Part shown: in pieces, positions 19,272 through 29,069 of the stretch
Position numbering within the stretch: position 1 is the first letter of the stretch
Layout of the letters: each line of letters begins with the position of its first letter
Assembly (NCBI RefSeq): GCF_037300705.1
Contig: NZ_CP147776.1
Coordinates: forward strand, 5,090,857-5,154,856
Origin: Massilia sp. W12
GTDB taxonomy: Bacteria > Pseudomonadota > Gammaproteobacteria > Burkholderiales > Burkholderiaceae_D
Length of the DNA stretch: 64,000 nt
Direction: 5' to 3'
Notes under the pieces: model-generated
What the model saw: only the letters and a program-made list of their open reading frames with translations
The model's database searches: none
What the model was told of the DNA's origin: nothing
Program-made: the position numbers and the translations under genes

Positions 19272-20518
19272 TTGATACGCTTAATGTTCGCTCCCAGCGC
19301 CGACAATTTGACTTCCATTCTGTCGTAGCCGCGATCAAGGTGGTAAATGCGGTCAACCAGGGTTTCGCCTTGCGCCGCCAGGGCGGCGATCACCAGCGAG
19401 GCGGAGGCGCGTAAATCAGTCGCCATCACTGGCGCGCCGAGCAATTGCGGCACGCCTTTGATAATCGCGGTATTGCCTTCGATTTCAATATCCGCGCCCA
19501 GCCGTTTGAGTTCCTGCACATGCATAAAACGGTTTTCAAAAATCGTTTCGGTGACATGACTGGCGCCATCGGCGACGCAATTCACTGCCATGAATTGGGC
19601 TTGCATATCGGTCGGGAAACCAGGGTATTCGGTAGTGCGGAAGCTGATCGGGCGGGCGCGCTGCGTCATGCGCGCCTGCATCCAGTTATCGCCGCATTCG
19701 AGTTGCAAACCGGCTTCGCGCAGCTTGTCGAGCAAGGCATCCTGGATATCGGGACGCACCCCGGTCAAACGCAAATCACCGCCGACCGCCGCCAGCGCAC
19801 ACAGGAAGGTGCCGGTTTCAATCCGGTCAGGAATCACATCGTGCTGGGCGCCATGCAAACGCTCAACCCCTTGCACCACCAGACGATCCGTGCCAATGCC
19901 TTCAATTTTGGCCCCCATCTTCACCAGCAGATGCGCCAAGTCCGTCACTTCAGGCTCGCGTGCGGCGTTTTCCAGCACCGTCTCGCCTTCCGCCAAAGTG
20001 GCCGCCATCAACAGGTTTTCGGTGCCGGTGACGGTAATCATATCGGTCACGATGCGCGCCCCGCGCAGGCGTTTGGCGCGCGCGTGGATGTAGCCGGCTT
20101 CCAGCGTGATTTCCGCGCCCATCGCCTGCAAACCCTTGATGTGCTGATCAACCGGACGCGAACCAATGGCGCAGCCGCCCGGCAGGGAGACGCGCGCTTC
20201 GCCGAAACGCGCCAGCATCGGGCCTAACACCAGAATCGAGGCGCGCATGGTTTTCACCATATCGTAAGGCGCTTCCAGCTTGTCCACTGCCGCTGCTTGC
20301 AGCAACCATTGCCCGTTTTCCTCACGGATTTGCATGCCGGTTTGCGCCAGCAATTTGCGCATAGTGGAAACGTCCTGCAGGCGCGGCACATTGCCCAGCG
20401 CCACTTCATCGGCAGTCAATAATGCTGCGCACAAAATCGGCAGGGCGGCGTTTTTGGCGCCGGCGATTTGCACTTCCCCATGCAGGCGCTGACCGCCGCT
20501 GATGACTAATTTATCCAT
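19268..20518 (-). CDS. murA: UDP-GlcNAc 1-carboxyvinyltransferase MurA
   Basis: A 416-residue enolpyruvyl transferase of the first committed step of peptidoglycan synthesis. K22 (AGAKNAALP) and the catalytic cysteine C116 ([15 protein letters not shown]) are present; this cysteine is the fosfomycin target in the family. It overlaps bolA by eight bases upstream and hisG by four downstream, the usual betaproteobacterial arrangement. Confidence 0.97.
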   Translation of the reverse strand: MDKLVISGGQRLHGEVQIAGAKNAALPILCAALLTADEVALGNVPRLQDVSTMRKLLAQTGMQIREENGQWLLQAAAVDKLEAPYDMVKTMRASILVLGPMLARFGEARVSLPGGCAIGSRPVDQHIKGLQAMGAEITLEAGYIHARAKRLRGARIVTDMITVTGTENLLMAATLAEGETVLENAAREPEVTDLAHLLVKMGAKIEGIGTDRLVVQGVERLHGAQHDVIPDRIETGTFLCALAAVGGDLRLTGVRPDIQDALLDKLREAGLQLECGDNWMQARMTQRARPISFRTTEYPGFPTDMQAQFMAVNCVADGASHVTETIFENRFMHVQELKRLGADIEIEGNTAIIKGVPQLLGAPVMATDLRASASLVIAALAAQGETLVDRIYHLDRGYDRMEVKLSALGANIKRIK

Positions 20519-20753
20519 TTGCCTGATCCTCTTCCGGGGTCAGGGTTTGCATTGACAGCGCATGAATTTCTTCACGCATGCGGTCGCCCAGCACCGCGTA
20601 CACGATTTGATGGCGCTGCACCGAACGCTTGCCGGCAAAGGCGGGCGAAACGATCACGGCGCGGAAGTGCTGGCCGTCGCCTTCGACTTCAAGCCTGCTG
20701 CACTCCAGGCCGGCGGCGATGTAGCCGCGAATATTTTCTGCTGTTGTAGTCAT
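20511..20753 (-). CDS. BolA/IbaG family protein
   Basis: An 80-residue BolA-fold protein, closer in size and context (next to murA and mla genes) to IbaG/YrbA than to BolA itself. The conserved histidine helix is visible as [16 protein letters not shown]. Family members bind [2Fe-2S] clusters together with monothiol glutaredoxins. Confidence 0.9.
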   Translation of the reverse strand: MTTTAENIRGYIAAGLECSRLEVEGDGQHFRAVIVSPAFAGKRSVQRHQIVYAVLGDRMREEIHALSMQTLTPEEDQANG

Positions 20754-20765
20754 AGTGTGTGTGGG

Positions 20766-21527
20766 TCAGTGACGCAATTTATAGCCGCGCTTCAACAAAC
20801 GCAGCGCCAGCAGCGCCAAGCCGATGAAGAACAGGCTGACGATGGCCAGGCTGGTGGCGGGCGGCACATCAGACTGCCCGAAGAAACCATAGCGGAAGCC
20901 ATCGATCATATAAAAGAAGGGGTTTAAGTGTGACACCGCTTTCCAGAACGGCGACAGACCATTGACGGAATAGAAAACCCCGGCCAGGAAGGTGGCCGGC
21001 GCAATCAAAAAGTTTTGAAACGCCGCCAACTGGTCGAATTTATCCGACCATAAGCCGGCGATCACGCCCAGAGTGGCCAGAATGCCGGCGCCCAGCAGCG
21101 CGAACAGCAGCGTCCACAAGGGGGCCACGAAATGCAATTTGGCGAACCAGACGGTGGCGATAAACACGCCAAAGCCGACCACCAGACCGCGCACCATGGC
21201 CGCCGCCACATAGGCGGCGAAAATTTCGACATGGGATAAGGGCGGCAGCAATATAAACACCAGATTGCCGGTGATTTTTGACTGCACCAGGGAAGAGGAA
21301 GAATTGGCGAAAGCGTTTTGCAACACGCTCATCATGACCAGGCCGGGCACTAAGAAAGACAGATAGCTGACGCCGGGATAGGCCTGCACATGGTCGGCCA
21401 GCACCTGGCCGAACACCAGTAAATACAAAAGCGCGGTTAACACCGGAGCGGCGACGGTTTGCGTGGCCACTTTCCAAAAACGCAGATTTTCTTTGTACAA
21501 GAGGGTGCGAAAGCCGACTGAAAACAT
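20766..21527 (-). CDS. ABC-2 type exporter permease
   Basis: A 253-residue inner-membrane permease with six predicted helices and the ABC-2 signature near the end (LSPFWKAVSHLNPFFYMIDGFRYGFFG). It resembles E. coli YadH in length and pattern. It overlaps its ATPase partner by one base. The substrate is unknown; an envelope or lipid-linked cargo is inferred only from neighbouring mla and murA genes. Confidence 0.9.
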   Translation of the reverse strand: MFSVGFRTLLYKENLRFWKVATQTVAAPVLTALLYLLVFGQVLADHVQAYPGVSYLSFLVPGLVMMSVLQNAFANSSSSLVQSKITGNLVFILLPPLSHVEIFAAYVAAAMVRGLVVGFGVFIATVWFAKLHFVAPLWTLLFALLGAGILATLGVIAGLWSDKFDQLAAFQNFLIAPATFLAGVFYSVNGLSPFWKAVSHLNPFFYMIDGFRYGFFGQSDVPPATSLAIVSLFFIGLALLALRLLKRGYKLRH

Positions 21528-22429
21528 TATTGGCTCCCTCCCATGACTTGCAAAAACACATCTTCCAGATCGGCCTGCTGCAAATGCATTTCCTCAATTT
21601 TGCAGCCGGCGGCGCGCACGGCGGCCAACACGCCTTCGACTTCACTGTAATCCGTAATACGCAAGGCATGGCTGCCGTTGTGCGAAGGATGCGCCAACAG
21701 ATGTTGCAGCGCGGGCGGCAAATCCGCCGGCTGCAGACGCAGGTTTAATTGCATGCCGGAGATGTGTTTCAGCAGGGCTTGCATGCTGTCCTGGCGCACC
21801 ACTTTGCCGCTTTTCAACATGGCGACGCGGCGGCACAATTCCTGCGCTTCTTCCAGGTAGTGGGTGGTGAGAACGATGGTGTGGCCTTGCTGATTTAAGC
21901 GCGAGATGAATTTCCATAGAGTCTGGCGCAATTCGACATCCACCCCGGCGGTCGGCTCATCAAGCACAATCACAGGCGGTTTGTGCACCAGGGCTTGCGC
22001 CACCAGCACGCGGCGTTTCATGCCGCCGGAGAGTGCGCGCATATTGGCATCGGCCTTGCTGCTCAAGCCCAGGTTTTCCAGCACTTCATCAATCCAGTCA
22101 TCGTTTTTAGCCAAACCGTAATAACCGGATTGCAGGCGCAGCGTTTCGCGCACCGTGAAAAAGGGATCGAACACCAGTTCCTGCGGCACCACGCCCAGAG
22201 AGCGGCGCGCATTGCGGTAATCAGCTTGCACATCAAAACCAGCCACTTTGACGCTGCCGCTATCGGCGCGCACCAAGCCGGCGATGATGGAAATCAGGGT
22301 GGTTTTGCCGGCCCCGTTCGGCCCCAGCAAACCAAAGAATTCGCCCTCTTCGACCGTAAGCGAGACTTGATCCAGCGCCTGCAGGTCTTTATAGCGTTTG
22401 CTGATTTGCGTGATTTGTATCGCTGACAT
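21527..22429 (-). CDS. ABC exporter ATP-binding protein
   Basis: A 300-residue ATPase of the ABC-2 exporter class (YadG-like). Walker A is LLGPNGAGKTT, the signature ALSGGMKRRVLVAQAL, and Walker B PPVIVLDEPTAGVD. A C-terminal extension of about 80 residues follows the catalytic core. The start at 22429 gives MSAIQITQISKRY; the longer open frame lacks support. It pairs with the next permease gene. Confidence 0.92.
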   Translation of the reverse strand: MSAIQITQISKRYKDLQALDQVSLTVEEGEFFGLLGPNGAGKTTLISIIAGLVRADSGSVKVAGFDVQADYRNARRSLGVVPQELVFDPFFTVRETLRLQSGYYGLAKNDDWIDEVLENLGLSSKADANMRALSGGMKRRVLVAQALVHKPPVIVLDEPTAGVDVELRQTLWKFISRLNQQGHTIVLTTHYLEEAQELCRRVAMLKSGKVVRQDSMQALLKHISGMQLNLRLQPADLPPALQHLLAHPSHNGSHALRITDYSEVEGVLAAVRAAGCKIEEMHLQQADLEDVFLQVMGGSQ

Positions 22430-22576
22430 GTTAGATGCTTCCGCGCGCCGGTCTTTGCAATGCACAAAGTCTTTGATTATATGGGATTTTCAGCCCGCTG
22501 GCCAAAGCCGGCAAAAAGCGCGGCGCGGCTGCAGAAAGGCGCACAGGCGGTGCGCAGCAGGCGCAAACAGACAGGA

Positions 22577-22852
22577 TCAATGTCGGTGATGAGGCAGAAT
22601 CAGTTCTTCCACGCCATACATTTGAATCAGGCTCAGCAGATTTGCCGGCAGATGGTGAAATTCGAGAGGAGTATGCTGCGCGCGTGCGGCGCGCAGCCAG
22701 GCCAGCAGGGTGGCGACGGCGCTGGAATCGAGTTGCTGCACCGCGCTGAAGTCCAGGCCGGTGCAGCCGCCTTTCAGCGCATCGAGGCCGATTTGCAGCA
22801 CTTGGCGCGCGCTCGCGCAAGTGATCTGCGCCGGCAGCGTGAACATTGTCAT
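22577..22852 (-). CDS. mlaB: STAS-domain protein MlaB
   Basis: A 91-residue single STAS domain, the regulatory subunit bound to MlaF in the MlaFEDB phospholipid transporter. The phospho-acceptor-like block DFSAVQQLDSSAVATLLAWLRAA is the family signature. It overlaps mlaC by four bases. Confidence 0.88.
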   Translation of the reverse strand: MTMFTLPAQITCASARQVLQIGLDALKGGCTGLDFSAVQQLDSSAVATLLAWLRAARAQHTPLEFHHLPANLLSLIQMYGVEELILPHHRH

Positions 22853-23475
22853 TTCGCGCCTTTCGCCGCCGCCAGTTTTTGATTGCGCTCAGTCAGGGTT
22901 TTGATCAAGCCATCCATGCCGTTTTTCGTGATTTCGCTGGCGAAATTGCCTTTGTAGGTCTCAACCAGCCAGGCGCCCAGGACGTTGATGTCATAGATTT
23001 TCCAGCCGGACGGGGTTTTTTCGAGGCGGTAATTGAGTTGCGCCGGTTCGCCGCGCGCCTGCGTCACCTGGGAACGCACTTCGACTTCCGTGTCAGCCGG
23101 ATCGGCGCGCATCGGTTTGAATTCGATTTTTTGATTTTTGACTTGCGACAAGGCGCCGGAATAGGTGTGAATCAGGAGGGTGCGGAATTCCTGGGTCAGT
23201 TTCTTTTGCTGCTCCGGGCTGGCGTCGCGCCAGAAGCGGCCTGCGGCCATGGAAGTCATGCGCTGGAAATCGACGTGCGGCAGAATTTTGCTTTCAATCA
23301 GATCCATCAAGGCTTTTTGATTGCCGGCCTGGATGTCTTTATTGTTTTTCACCACCTCCAGCACTTCGCCGGAAACCCGTTTCACCAGCGCATCCGGCGC
23401 TTCCTGCGCGCGCGCCGGGCTGACGGCCAGCAGCAACACGCACAACATCATCCAACATTTCTGCAAAATCTTCAT
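22849..23475 (-). CDS. mlaC: Periplasmic phospholipid carrier MlaC
   Basis: A 208-residue protein with a signal peptide ending near SPARAQE and the MlaC/Ttg2D fold (DALVKRVSGEVLEVVKNNK, then ILPHVDFQRMTSMAAGRFWR). It shuttles phospholipids between the MlaA complex at the outer membrane and MlaFEDB at the inner membrane. Confidence 0.93.
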   Translation of the reverse strand: MKILQKCWMMLCVLLLAVSPARAQEAPDALVKRVSGEVLEVVKNNKDIQAGNQKALMDLIESKILPHVDFQRMTSMAAGRFWRDASPEQQKKLTQEFRTLLIHTYSGALSQVKNQKIEFKPMRADPADTEVEVRSQVTQARGEPAQLNYRLEKTPSGWKIYDINVLGAWLVETYKGNFASEITKNGMDGLIKTLTERNQKLAAAKGAK

Positions 23476-23554
23476 GATCGTTTCCTGTAGTGGCGCCGGC
23501 GGTTTGCCGGCCCTGATTCAACGCTTATTCTGCCGGCAACGCCTACCGCCGGCC

Positions 23555-24460
23555 TTATCTCAGTGTTTCCAAGTGCAACAGCGCAGGCTTGAGGCGCCAG
23601 GCGTTGCGCGCCTGCTGCATGGGAAGCGGCGGCAGCGCTTCATATTCTTGCGCCAGGACGGCGGCGGGTTGTGCGTCGCTCTGAACCGCCTGTGGCTGCG
23701 CATCGCTTTGAGCCTGCTGCTGCGCGGGGGCGGCCTCATCGCCGGCGTCCGCACCTTGCTCAATCATGCTTGCGCGCCGCTGCAAATAAGCGTCGCGCAC
23801 GAATTCATAGCGATCCAGCGCGGCTTCTTCCATCAAATTGCCGGCATCCAGCAGGCTGGCGCGCTGATCCAGCAAGCGCAGCGCCGTCCCGCTGTTGCGC
23901 TGATAGCGCGGCTTGACCTGGCGCCAGGGATCCGCCGCCAGATCTGCGCCAAAGGCCAGCGAATCGCGGAAAGTGGAGGGGCCGAACACCGGCAACACCA
24001 GATAGGGGCCGGACTTGATGCCCCAGACGCCCAAGGTCTGACCAAAATCTTCCTTATGCTTGCTGAGGCCGGCTTCTGAGGCGATATCGAGCAAGCCGCC
24101 CAGACCCAGGGTGGAGTTGACCGCCACCCGCATCATGTCATTCAAACCATGCTTGACCTTGCCCTGCAGGAATTGATTGACCATGGTCCAGACGTCGCCG
24201 ATATTGCCGAAGAAATTGCCGACCCCGGTTTGCACCGGTTGCGGCGTTACTTGTTGATACACAGTGGCCGCCGGCTTGATCGCGGCGCGGTCGAGCGCGT
24301 CATTGAAATTGAACATGGCGCGATTGAAACCTTCCAGCGGATCGCGCGGATTGCTGCCGGTGGCGCAGGCCGACAGGCTGGCGACGCAAGCCAGCATAGC
24401 GAGTAAGCGCAACAGACGCATCCAGGGCCGCGAGCCACCCTCAGCTTGAGAGGAGTTCAT
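23555..24460 (-). CDS. mlaA: Outer-membrane lipoprotein MlaA (VacJ)
   Basis: A 301-residue lipoprotein with lipobox LSAC at C32 and the VacJ domain (DPLEGFNRAMFNFND, FGQTLGVWGIKSGPYLVLP). It removes misplaced phospholipids from the outer leaflet of the outer membrane. A low-complexity Ala/Gln-rich tail (about residues 235-275) is longer than in E. coli MlaA. It overlaps mlaD by four bases. Confidence 0.93.
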   Translation of the reverse strand: MNSSQAEGGSRPWMRLLRLLAMLACVASLSACATGSNPRDPLEGFNRAMFNFNDALDRAAIKPAATVYQQVTPQPVQTGVGNFFGNIGDVWTMVNQFLQGKVKHGLNDMMRVAVNSTLGLGGLLDIASEAGLSKHKEDFGQTLGVWGIKSGPYLVLPVFGPSTFRDSLAFGADLAADPWRQVKPRYQRNSGTALRLLDQRASLLDAGNLMEEAALDRYEFVRDAYLQRRASMIEQGADAGDEAAPAQQQAQSDAQPQAVQSDAQPAAVLAQEYEALPPLPMQQARNAWRLKPALLHLETLR

Positions 24461-24933
24461 TTTGCCGCATCCTTTCCTTCCGCCGCCTTGCTGTACAGGA
24501 ATTGACCGATCAAATCCTCCAGCACAACGGCTGATGATGTCATTTTGATCTGGTCGCCGGCAGCCAGATTCTCCGCCGCGCCACCCGCCTCGATGCCAAT
24601 ATATTGCTCGCCGAGCAAGCCTGCCGTCAAGATTTTCAGTGAACTGTCTTTCGGAAATTTATATTCCGCCTGCATATTCAATGTCACCAGGGCATTGAAT
24701 TTCTTATCGTCGAAACGGATCGCCGCGACCCGCCCCACCACCACGCCGGCGCTCTTGACCGGGGCCTGCGGTTTCAAGCCGCCGATATTGTCAAAGCGCG
24801 CGCTGACCTGGTAAGTCTGGCCGCCCAGATTCAAGGAACTCATATTGCCGGCCTTGAGCGCCAAAAACATCAGCGCCGCCATACCGGCCAAGACAAACAA
24901 ACCCACCCAGACATCAATCGCTTTACGTTGCAT
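24457..24933 (-). CDS. mlaD: MCE-domain protein MlaD
   Basis: A 158-residue inner-membrane protein with one N-terminal helix (WVGLFVLAGMAALMFLALKAG) and a periplasmic MCE domain (about residues 38-118, containing FDNIGGLKPQAPVKSAGVVVG). MlaD forms a hexameric ring that passes phospholipids to or from MlaC. Confidence 0.93.
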   Translation of the reverse strand: MQRKAIDVWVGLFVLAGMAALMFLALKAGNMSSLNLGGQTYQVSARFDNIGGLKPQAPVKSAGVVVGRVAAIRFDDKKFNALVTLNMQAEYKFPKDSSLKILTAGLLGEQYIGIEAGGAAENLAAGDQIKMTSSAVVLEDLIGQFLYSKAAEGKDAAK

Positions 24934-24966
24934 GTTATTTCCCGGCGCGCCAGCGCCTGCCTTCCC

Positions 24967-25749
24967 TTATTTATTGAACATTAATGCCGTCATCAGGAAA
25001 TCCAGCCACCACACTGCAAGCGAGGAAATCACCACGGTGCGGGTCGTGGCGCCGGCCACGTCTTCCGGCGTCGCAGCGGCTTCATACCCTTGGAACAGAG
25101 CGACAAAGGTGACCGCCACGCCAAACACAATGCTTTTAATCACGCCATTGGCGATATCCGCCCAGACATCGACCCCGGTCTGCATTTGCGACCAGAATGC
25201 GCCCTCGTCCACGCCAATCAGCTTGACCCCGACCACCCAGCCGCCGATCACGCCGACTGCGGAAAACAGTGTGGCCAGAATCGGCATCGAAATCACGCCG
25301 GCCCAAAAGCGCGGCGCCAGCACGCGCGCAACCGGATTCACCGCCATCATTTCCATCGCCGCCAATTGTTCGCCGGCCTTCATCAGGCCGATTTGCGCTG
25401 TCAGCGAAGTGCCGGCGCGCCCGGCGAACAGCAGCGCAGTCACCACCGGCCCCAATTCACGCGTCAGCGATAAAGCCACCAACAGGCCCAGCGCCTGTTC
25501 GGAGCCGTATTTATTCAAGGTGTAATAGCCCTGCAAGCCCAGCACCATGCCGACAAACAGGCCGGAGACGCAAATAATCAACAGAGAATAATTGCCGATG
25601 AAATGGATTTGCTGCAGCACCAGACCGGGGCGTTTGAGCAAGCCGCCGGAGACGGCGATCAAATTCAGCAGGCTGCGCGTGGCGTAGCCGATATGCGCCA
25701 CCAGTTGGCGCAGATTGCGCCCGATGTTTTCGGCCAGTTGCAAAATCAT
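24967..25749 (-). CDS. mlaE: Phospholipid ABC transporter permease MlaE
   Basis: A 260-residue permease of the MlaE/YrbE family with about five membrane helices. The conserved SLTRELGPVVTALLFAGRAG and the EQLAAMEMMAVNP motif are clear. It overlaps mlaF by four bases. Confidence 0.95.
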   Translation of the reverse strand: MILQLAENIGRNLRQLVAHIGYATRSLLNLIAVSGGLLKRPGLVLQQIHFIGNYSLLIICVSGLFVGMVLGLQGYYTLNKYGSEQALGLLVALSLTRELGPVVTALLFAGRAGTSLTAQIGLMKAGEQLAAMEMMAVNPVARVLAPRFWAGVISMPILATLFSAVGVIGGWVVGVKLIGVDEGAFWSQMQTGVDVWADIANGVIKSIVFGVAVTFVALFQGYEAAATPEDVAGATTRTVVISSLAVWWLDFLMTALMFNK

Positions 25750-26549
25750 GCGCCGCCCTCCAACCCGAAATCCTGGGCCAGACTGCGCCCCGGATAATGA
25801 AACGGCACCGGGCCGTCTGCTTCCGCGCGCACAAATTGTTTGACAAAGGGATCTTCCGAGGCGCGCATTTGCGCCGGATCGCCGTGCGCCACAATCCGCC
25901 CCTTGGACAGAAAATACACATAATCGGCGATTTCCAGCGATTCATGCACATCGTGCGACACCAGAATCGAAGTCGAACCCAGCGCGAGATTTAATTTGCG
26001 AATCAGATTCGCGGTCACGCCTTTGGAAATCGGATCCAGGCCGGCAAACGGTTCGTCATACATGATCAAGGGCGGATCCAGCGCAATCGCGCGCGCCACC
26101 GCCACCCGGCGCGCCATGCCGCCGGACATCTCGCCCGGCTTCAGATACGCCGCATTGCGCAGACCGACCGCATGCAACTTCATCAATACCAGATCGCGAA
26201 TCAACTCTTCCGGCAAATCGGTGTGCTCGCGCAAGGGGAAGGCGACATTTTCAAACACCGATAAATCAGTAAACAAAGCGCCATGCTGGAACAGCATGCC
26301 CATTTTGCGCCGCAATTGATACAAAGCGTCCGTATCCAGCGCATGCACATTCAGACCATCCACCGTGACGCTGCCGGCTTGCGGCCGCAGCTGGCCGCCG
26401 ATCAAGCGCAGGATGGTGGTTTTGCCGGAACCGGAGCCGCCCATCACCGCCACTACCTTGCCGCGTGCGAATTCCATTTGCAGACCGGACAAAATTGAAC
26501 GGTCGCCAAAACCAAATTCCAGATCACGGATTTCGACAAGATTAGACAT
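25746..26549 (-). CDS. mlaF: Phospholipid ABC transporter ATPase MlaF
   Basis: A 267-residue ATPase, first gene of the long minus-strand unit. Walker A GGSGSGKT is at residues 37-44, the signature is EMSGGMARRVAVARA, and Walker B PPLIMYDEPFAGLD. The start at 26549 gives MSNLVEIRDLEF. The 112 bases upstream hold the dsbC terminator and presumably the operon promoter. Confidence 0.95.
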   Translation of the reverse strand: MSNLVEIRDLEFGFGDRSILSGLQMEFARGKVVAVMGGSGSGKTTILRLIGGQLRPQAGSVTVDGLNVHALDTDALYQLRRKMGMLFQHGALFTDLSVFENVAFPLREHTDLPEELIRDLVLMKLHAVGLRNAAYLKPGEMSGGMARRVAVARAIALDPPLIMYDEPFAGLDPISKGVTANLIRKLNLALGSTSILVSHDVHESLEIADYVYFLSKGRIVAHGDPAQMRASEDPFVKQFVRAEADGPVPFHYPGRSLAQDFGLEGGA

Positions 26550-26621
26550 GGGCAGCATTGCGCCCACAGTCCGCAGGCGTTAATGAATTTTGAGTCAGAT
26601 ATTTTACCACGGCTGAAAATT

Positions 26622-26653
26622 TCCGCCCGGCGCCCTTCAAGCCGCCGGGCGGA
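26622..26653 (-). terminator. Intrinsic terminator of dsbC
   Basis: TCCGCCCGG (26622-26630) pairs with CCGGGCGGA (26645-26653). Read on the minus strand the stem is followed by AAATTTTC, and it lies eight bases past the dsbC stop. It separates dsbC from the mla-his unit. Confidence 0.65.
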
Positions 26654-26661
26654 TGCCCGAT

Positions 26662-27438
26662 TTATTGCTTAATGGAAGACAACTTTTGTTCCAGCATGCG
26701 CGCATCGATTGCGCCTGGAATGCGGGAACCGTCCGCAAAGAAAATGGCCGGGGTGCCATTGATGCGCAGCTTGCGCCCCAATTCCGCCACTTTTTCATTC
26801 GGGTTGGCGCAATTCGCCGGGGCTGCCGGCGGCTGCTTGTTTTCAATCATCCAGTCATCCAGCGCTTTCACTTTGTCCGGGCTGCACCAGATGTTTTTCG
26901 ATTTGACGGAAGAGTCTTCCGACAGAATGTTGTACAGGAAGGTGTAAATCGTCACATTGTCGATTTCCTTCAGAGTGGTTTGGCGGAAGCGTTTGCAATA
27001 GCCGCAATTCGGATCTTCAAAAATCGCCATCACGCGCTTGCCATCGCCCTTCACCACTTTCATGGCCAGATCCAGCGGCAGATCGCTGAACTTGATCTTA
27101 TTGATTTCATCCACCCGCGCCTTGGTGTAATTCTCATAGGTCTTGCTGTTGAGAATATTGCCGACGAACAGGAATTCGCCTTTGCGGTCGGTGTAGATAA
27201 TGTCGCCATTGGTGCGCACTTCATACAAGCCGGAATACGGGGTCAGGCGCACCGAGTCCACTTTCACGCCATCGCCCAAACGCGGCTCAATGATGCGCTT
27301 GACTTCGGCTTCAGTCGCGGCGTCGGCTGCCGGGGCGGCGGCTTTGGCGACTTCCGCTTTCTTTTGCGTGCTCTGCGCATATGCGCCAGCGGCCAGCACG
27401 GCCAGCGCCGCCAATACTGCAAACTTGTGCTTCCTCAT
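26662..27438 (-). CDS. dsbC: Periplasmic disulfide isomerase DsbC
   Basis: A protein of about 258 residues with a signal peptide (MRKHKFAVLAALAVLAAGAYAQ), an N-terminal dimerisation domain, and a thioredoxin domain with active site CGYC (EDPNCGYCKRF). The second cysteine pair (WCSPDKV and ANCANPNE) and the cis-proline loop INGTPAIFF are present. It corrects wrong disulfides in the periplasm. Either ATG at 27438 or 27465 has a ribosome site; 27438 gives the more usual signal peptide. Confidence 0.93.
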   Translation of the reverse strand: MRKHKFAVLAALAVLAAGAYAQSTQKKAEVAKAAAPAADAATEAEVKRIIEPRLGDGVKVDSVRLTPYSGLYEVRTNGDIIYTDRKGEFLFVGNILNSKTYENYTKARVDEINKIKFSDLPLDLAMKVVKGDGKRVMAIFEDPNCGYCKRFRQTTLKEIDNVTIYTFLYNILSEDSSVKSKNIWCSPDKVKALDDWMIENKQPPAAPANCANPNEKVAELGRKLRINGTPAIFFADGSRIPGAIDARMLEQKLSSIKQ

Positions 27439-27484
27439 CTTTTCTCCAATAGCGTCGAGTTTCATGGTGTGCTTCCTGCCGGTT

Positions 27485-28732
27485 TTATTTGCCGATTGCC
27501 TGCGCAATCAATTGCCGCTTTAAGACCGGAAATTTATCCAACAAGTTCAGCCCCAGATTGCGCACCGCGCGCAGAGGCCCCAATTCGCTGCCAAATAAAC
27601 GGGCCAGCGCATCAGTGGTGAATTGCATCAACATCACATCTTCTTTTCTGGCGCGCGCATATTGCGCCAACACCTGGGCGTCGCCTGCGCTGCGCTGCGG
27701 AGCGCGCTCTTGCAGCGCTTGCAACAACGCGGCGATATCGGCAAAGCCCAGATTCATGCCATGCCCGGCCAGCGGGTGCACCACATGCGCAGCGTCGCCG
27801 ATCAAGGCCACATGCGGCGCAATCACACTGTGCGGGCGCATCAATTGCAGCGGAAAACCGCGCGCCTGCTGCGGCGGCAAGGGCGTCAAGGCGCCAAACT
27901 GGTTGGCGCACAATTCTTCCACATGGCGCGCCAATTCTTCCACCGGATGATGCAGCCATTGCGCCGCCAGCGCCTGTGGCGCTGACCACACCATGGAAAC
28001 CTGATCGCCCGGCAGCGGCAGCAGCGCTAAAATCCCCTGTCCGCTCAAAAACCATTGCCAGGCCACGCCATGATGCGGCTTGGCGCAGGCGAAATTGCAC
28101 ACAATCGCAGTCTGGCCGTAGGGACGGTAATCCAGGCCGATATCAAGCTGGCCGCGCACCCAGGATTGCGCACCATCCGCGCCGATCAATAATTCCGTGA
28201 CGATGCGCAGCATTTGCCCGCTGCCGTCGCGCACGTCCAATTCCGCCCGCTGTTCATCGCTGCGCAAGGCAAGCGCTTGCGCTGGCAAAATTTCCAGATT
28301 CGGCGCAAAACGCAACGCCGTATCCAGCGCCTGATTCAAATTGCCGTCTTCCAAAATAAAGGCCAGCCGCTCCACATGCGCCGAAAAGGCATCGAAATCC
28401 AGCTTGCCGGCGCTGCCGTCGCCGGCATCGCCAATGATTTGCATGCCCTCGACCGGCGCAATCCGCTCTTGCTGCATAGCGCCCCAGACTTTCAGCCCGG
28501 ACAGCAAGTCATGCGCCGTATTATTCAAAGCATACACACGCAAATCCCAATCAGTGGACGGGCGCGGCGCAGCTGCGCCGGCTTGCGGTGGAACCAGCAT
28601 CAAAACCTGGAAACCGGCTTGCGCCAGCGCCAACGCGCAGGTTTTGGCAATCGCGCCATTGCCAACGATGCACACGGGAACCTGCCTCTCGGCAAGCGCC
28701 ACAGAACGCGAAAGGGTGTCTTGGGTAGTCAT
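27485..28732 (-). CDS. UbiH/UbiF-family FAD-dependent hydroxylase
   Basis: A 415-residue flavoprotein monooxygenase of the UbiH/UbiF/VisC/COQ6 group, most likely acting on a ubiquinone precursor ring. The second FAD motif LIGADGAQSWVR and the third ALIGDAAHVVHPLAGHGMN are canonical. The first dinucleotide motif is atypical, reading IVGNGAIAKT where the last glycine of GxGxxG is alanine and no acidic residue ends the second strand. The start at 28732 gives MTTQDTLS. Confidence 0.85.
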   Translation of the reverse strand: MTTQDTLSRSVALAERQVPVCIVGNGAIAKTCALALAQAGFQVLMLVPPQAGAAAPRPSTDWDLRVYALNNTAHDLLSGLKVWGAMQQERIAPVEGMQIIGDAGDGSAGKLDFDAFSAHVERLAFILEDGNLNQALDTALRFAPNLEILPAQALALRSDEQRAELDVRDGSGQMLRIVTELLIGADGAQSWVRGQLDIGLDYRPYGQTAIVCNFACAKPHHGVAWQWFLSGQGILALLPLPGDQVSMVWSAPQALAAQWLHHPVEELARHVEELCANQFGALTPLPPQQARGFPLQLMRPHSVIAPHVALIGDAAHVVHPLAGHGMNLGFADIAALLQALQERAPQRSAGDAQVLAQYARARKEDVMLMQFTTDALARLFGSELGPLRAVRNLGLNLLDKFPVLKRQLIAQAIGK

Positions 28733-28923
28733 CCCGGCATTATCCCGCATTTGCGCCTGCAGCGCAGATACATGCACGCCAAAGCAGACCGCCGCCGCAA
28801 CAAACAAGCTATCAAGTCGCTAATCATAGCGCAAAAAAGATATATTTTTATCATCATCCACTTGATTTACAGGAGTGACTTGCAGCTTTCTTCAGTTTTT
28901 TCAGAAAAAACCTGGAATACGCC

Positions 28924-28951
28924 TTGCACGCAAAAAAAGAGCTGCTATAAT
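28924..28951 (+). promoter_or_regulatory. Sigma-70 promoter for tandem tRNA-Phe
   Basis: TTGCAC (28924-28929), a 16-base spacer and a consensus TATAAT (28946-28951), 12 bases before the first tRNA. The CCTCCC after the -10 box is a GC-rich discriminator of the kind associated with stringent control. Confidence 0.75.
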
Positions 28952-28963
28952 CCTCCCTTCGTT

Positions 28964-29039
28964 GGCCCGGTAGCTCAGTCGGTAGAGCAGAGGATTGAAA
29001 ATCCTTGTGTCGGTGGTTCGATTCCGCCCCAGGCCACCA
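28964..29039 (+). tRNA. tRNA-Phe(GAA), copy 1
   Basis: A 76-nt cloverleaf with encoded CCA. The anticodon loop CTGAAAA-type (GATTGAAAATC) gives anticodon GAA for phenylalanine; D-arm TAGCTCAGTCGGTAGAGC and T-loop TTCGATT are canonical. The acceptor stem GGCCCGG / CCAGGCC has a C-A mismatch at pair 5:68. Confidence 0.95.
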
Positions 29040-29069
29040 ACGATTTCCCGGGCTGTTGCAGCCCGTGTT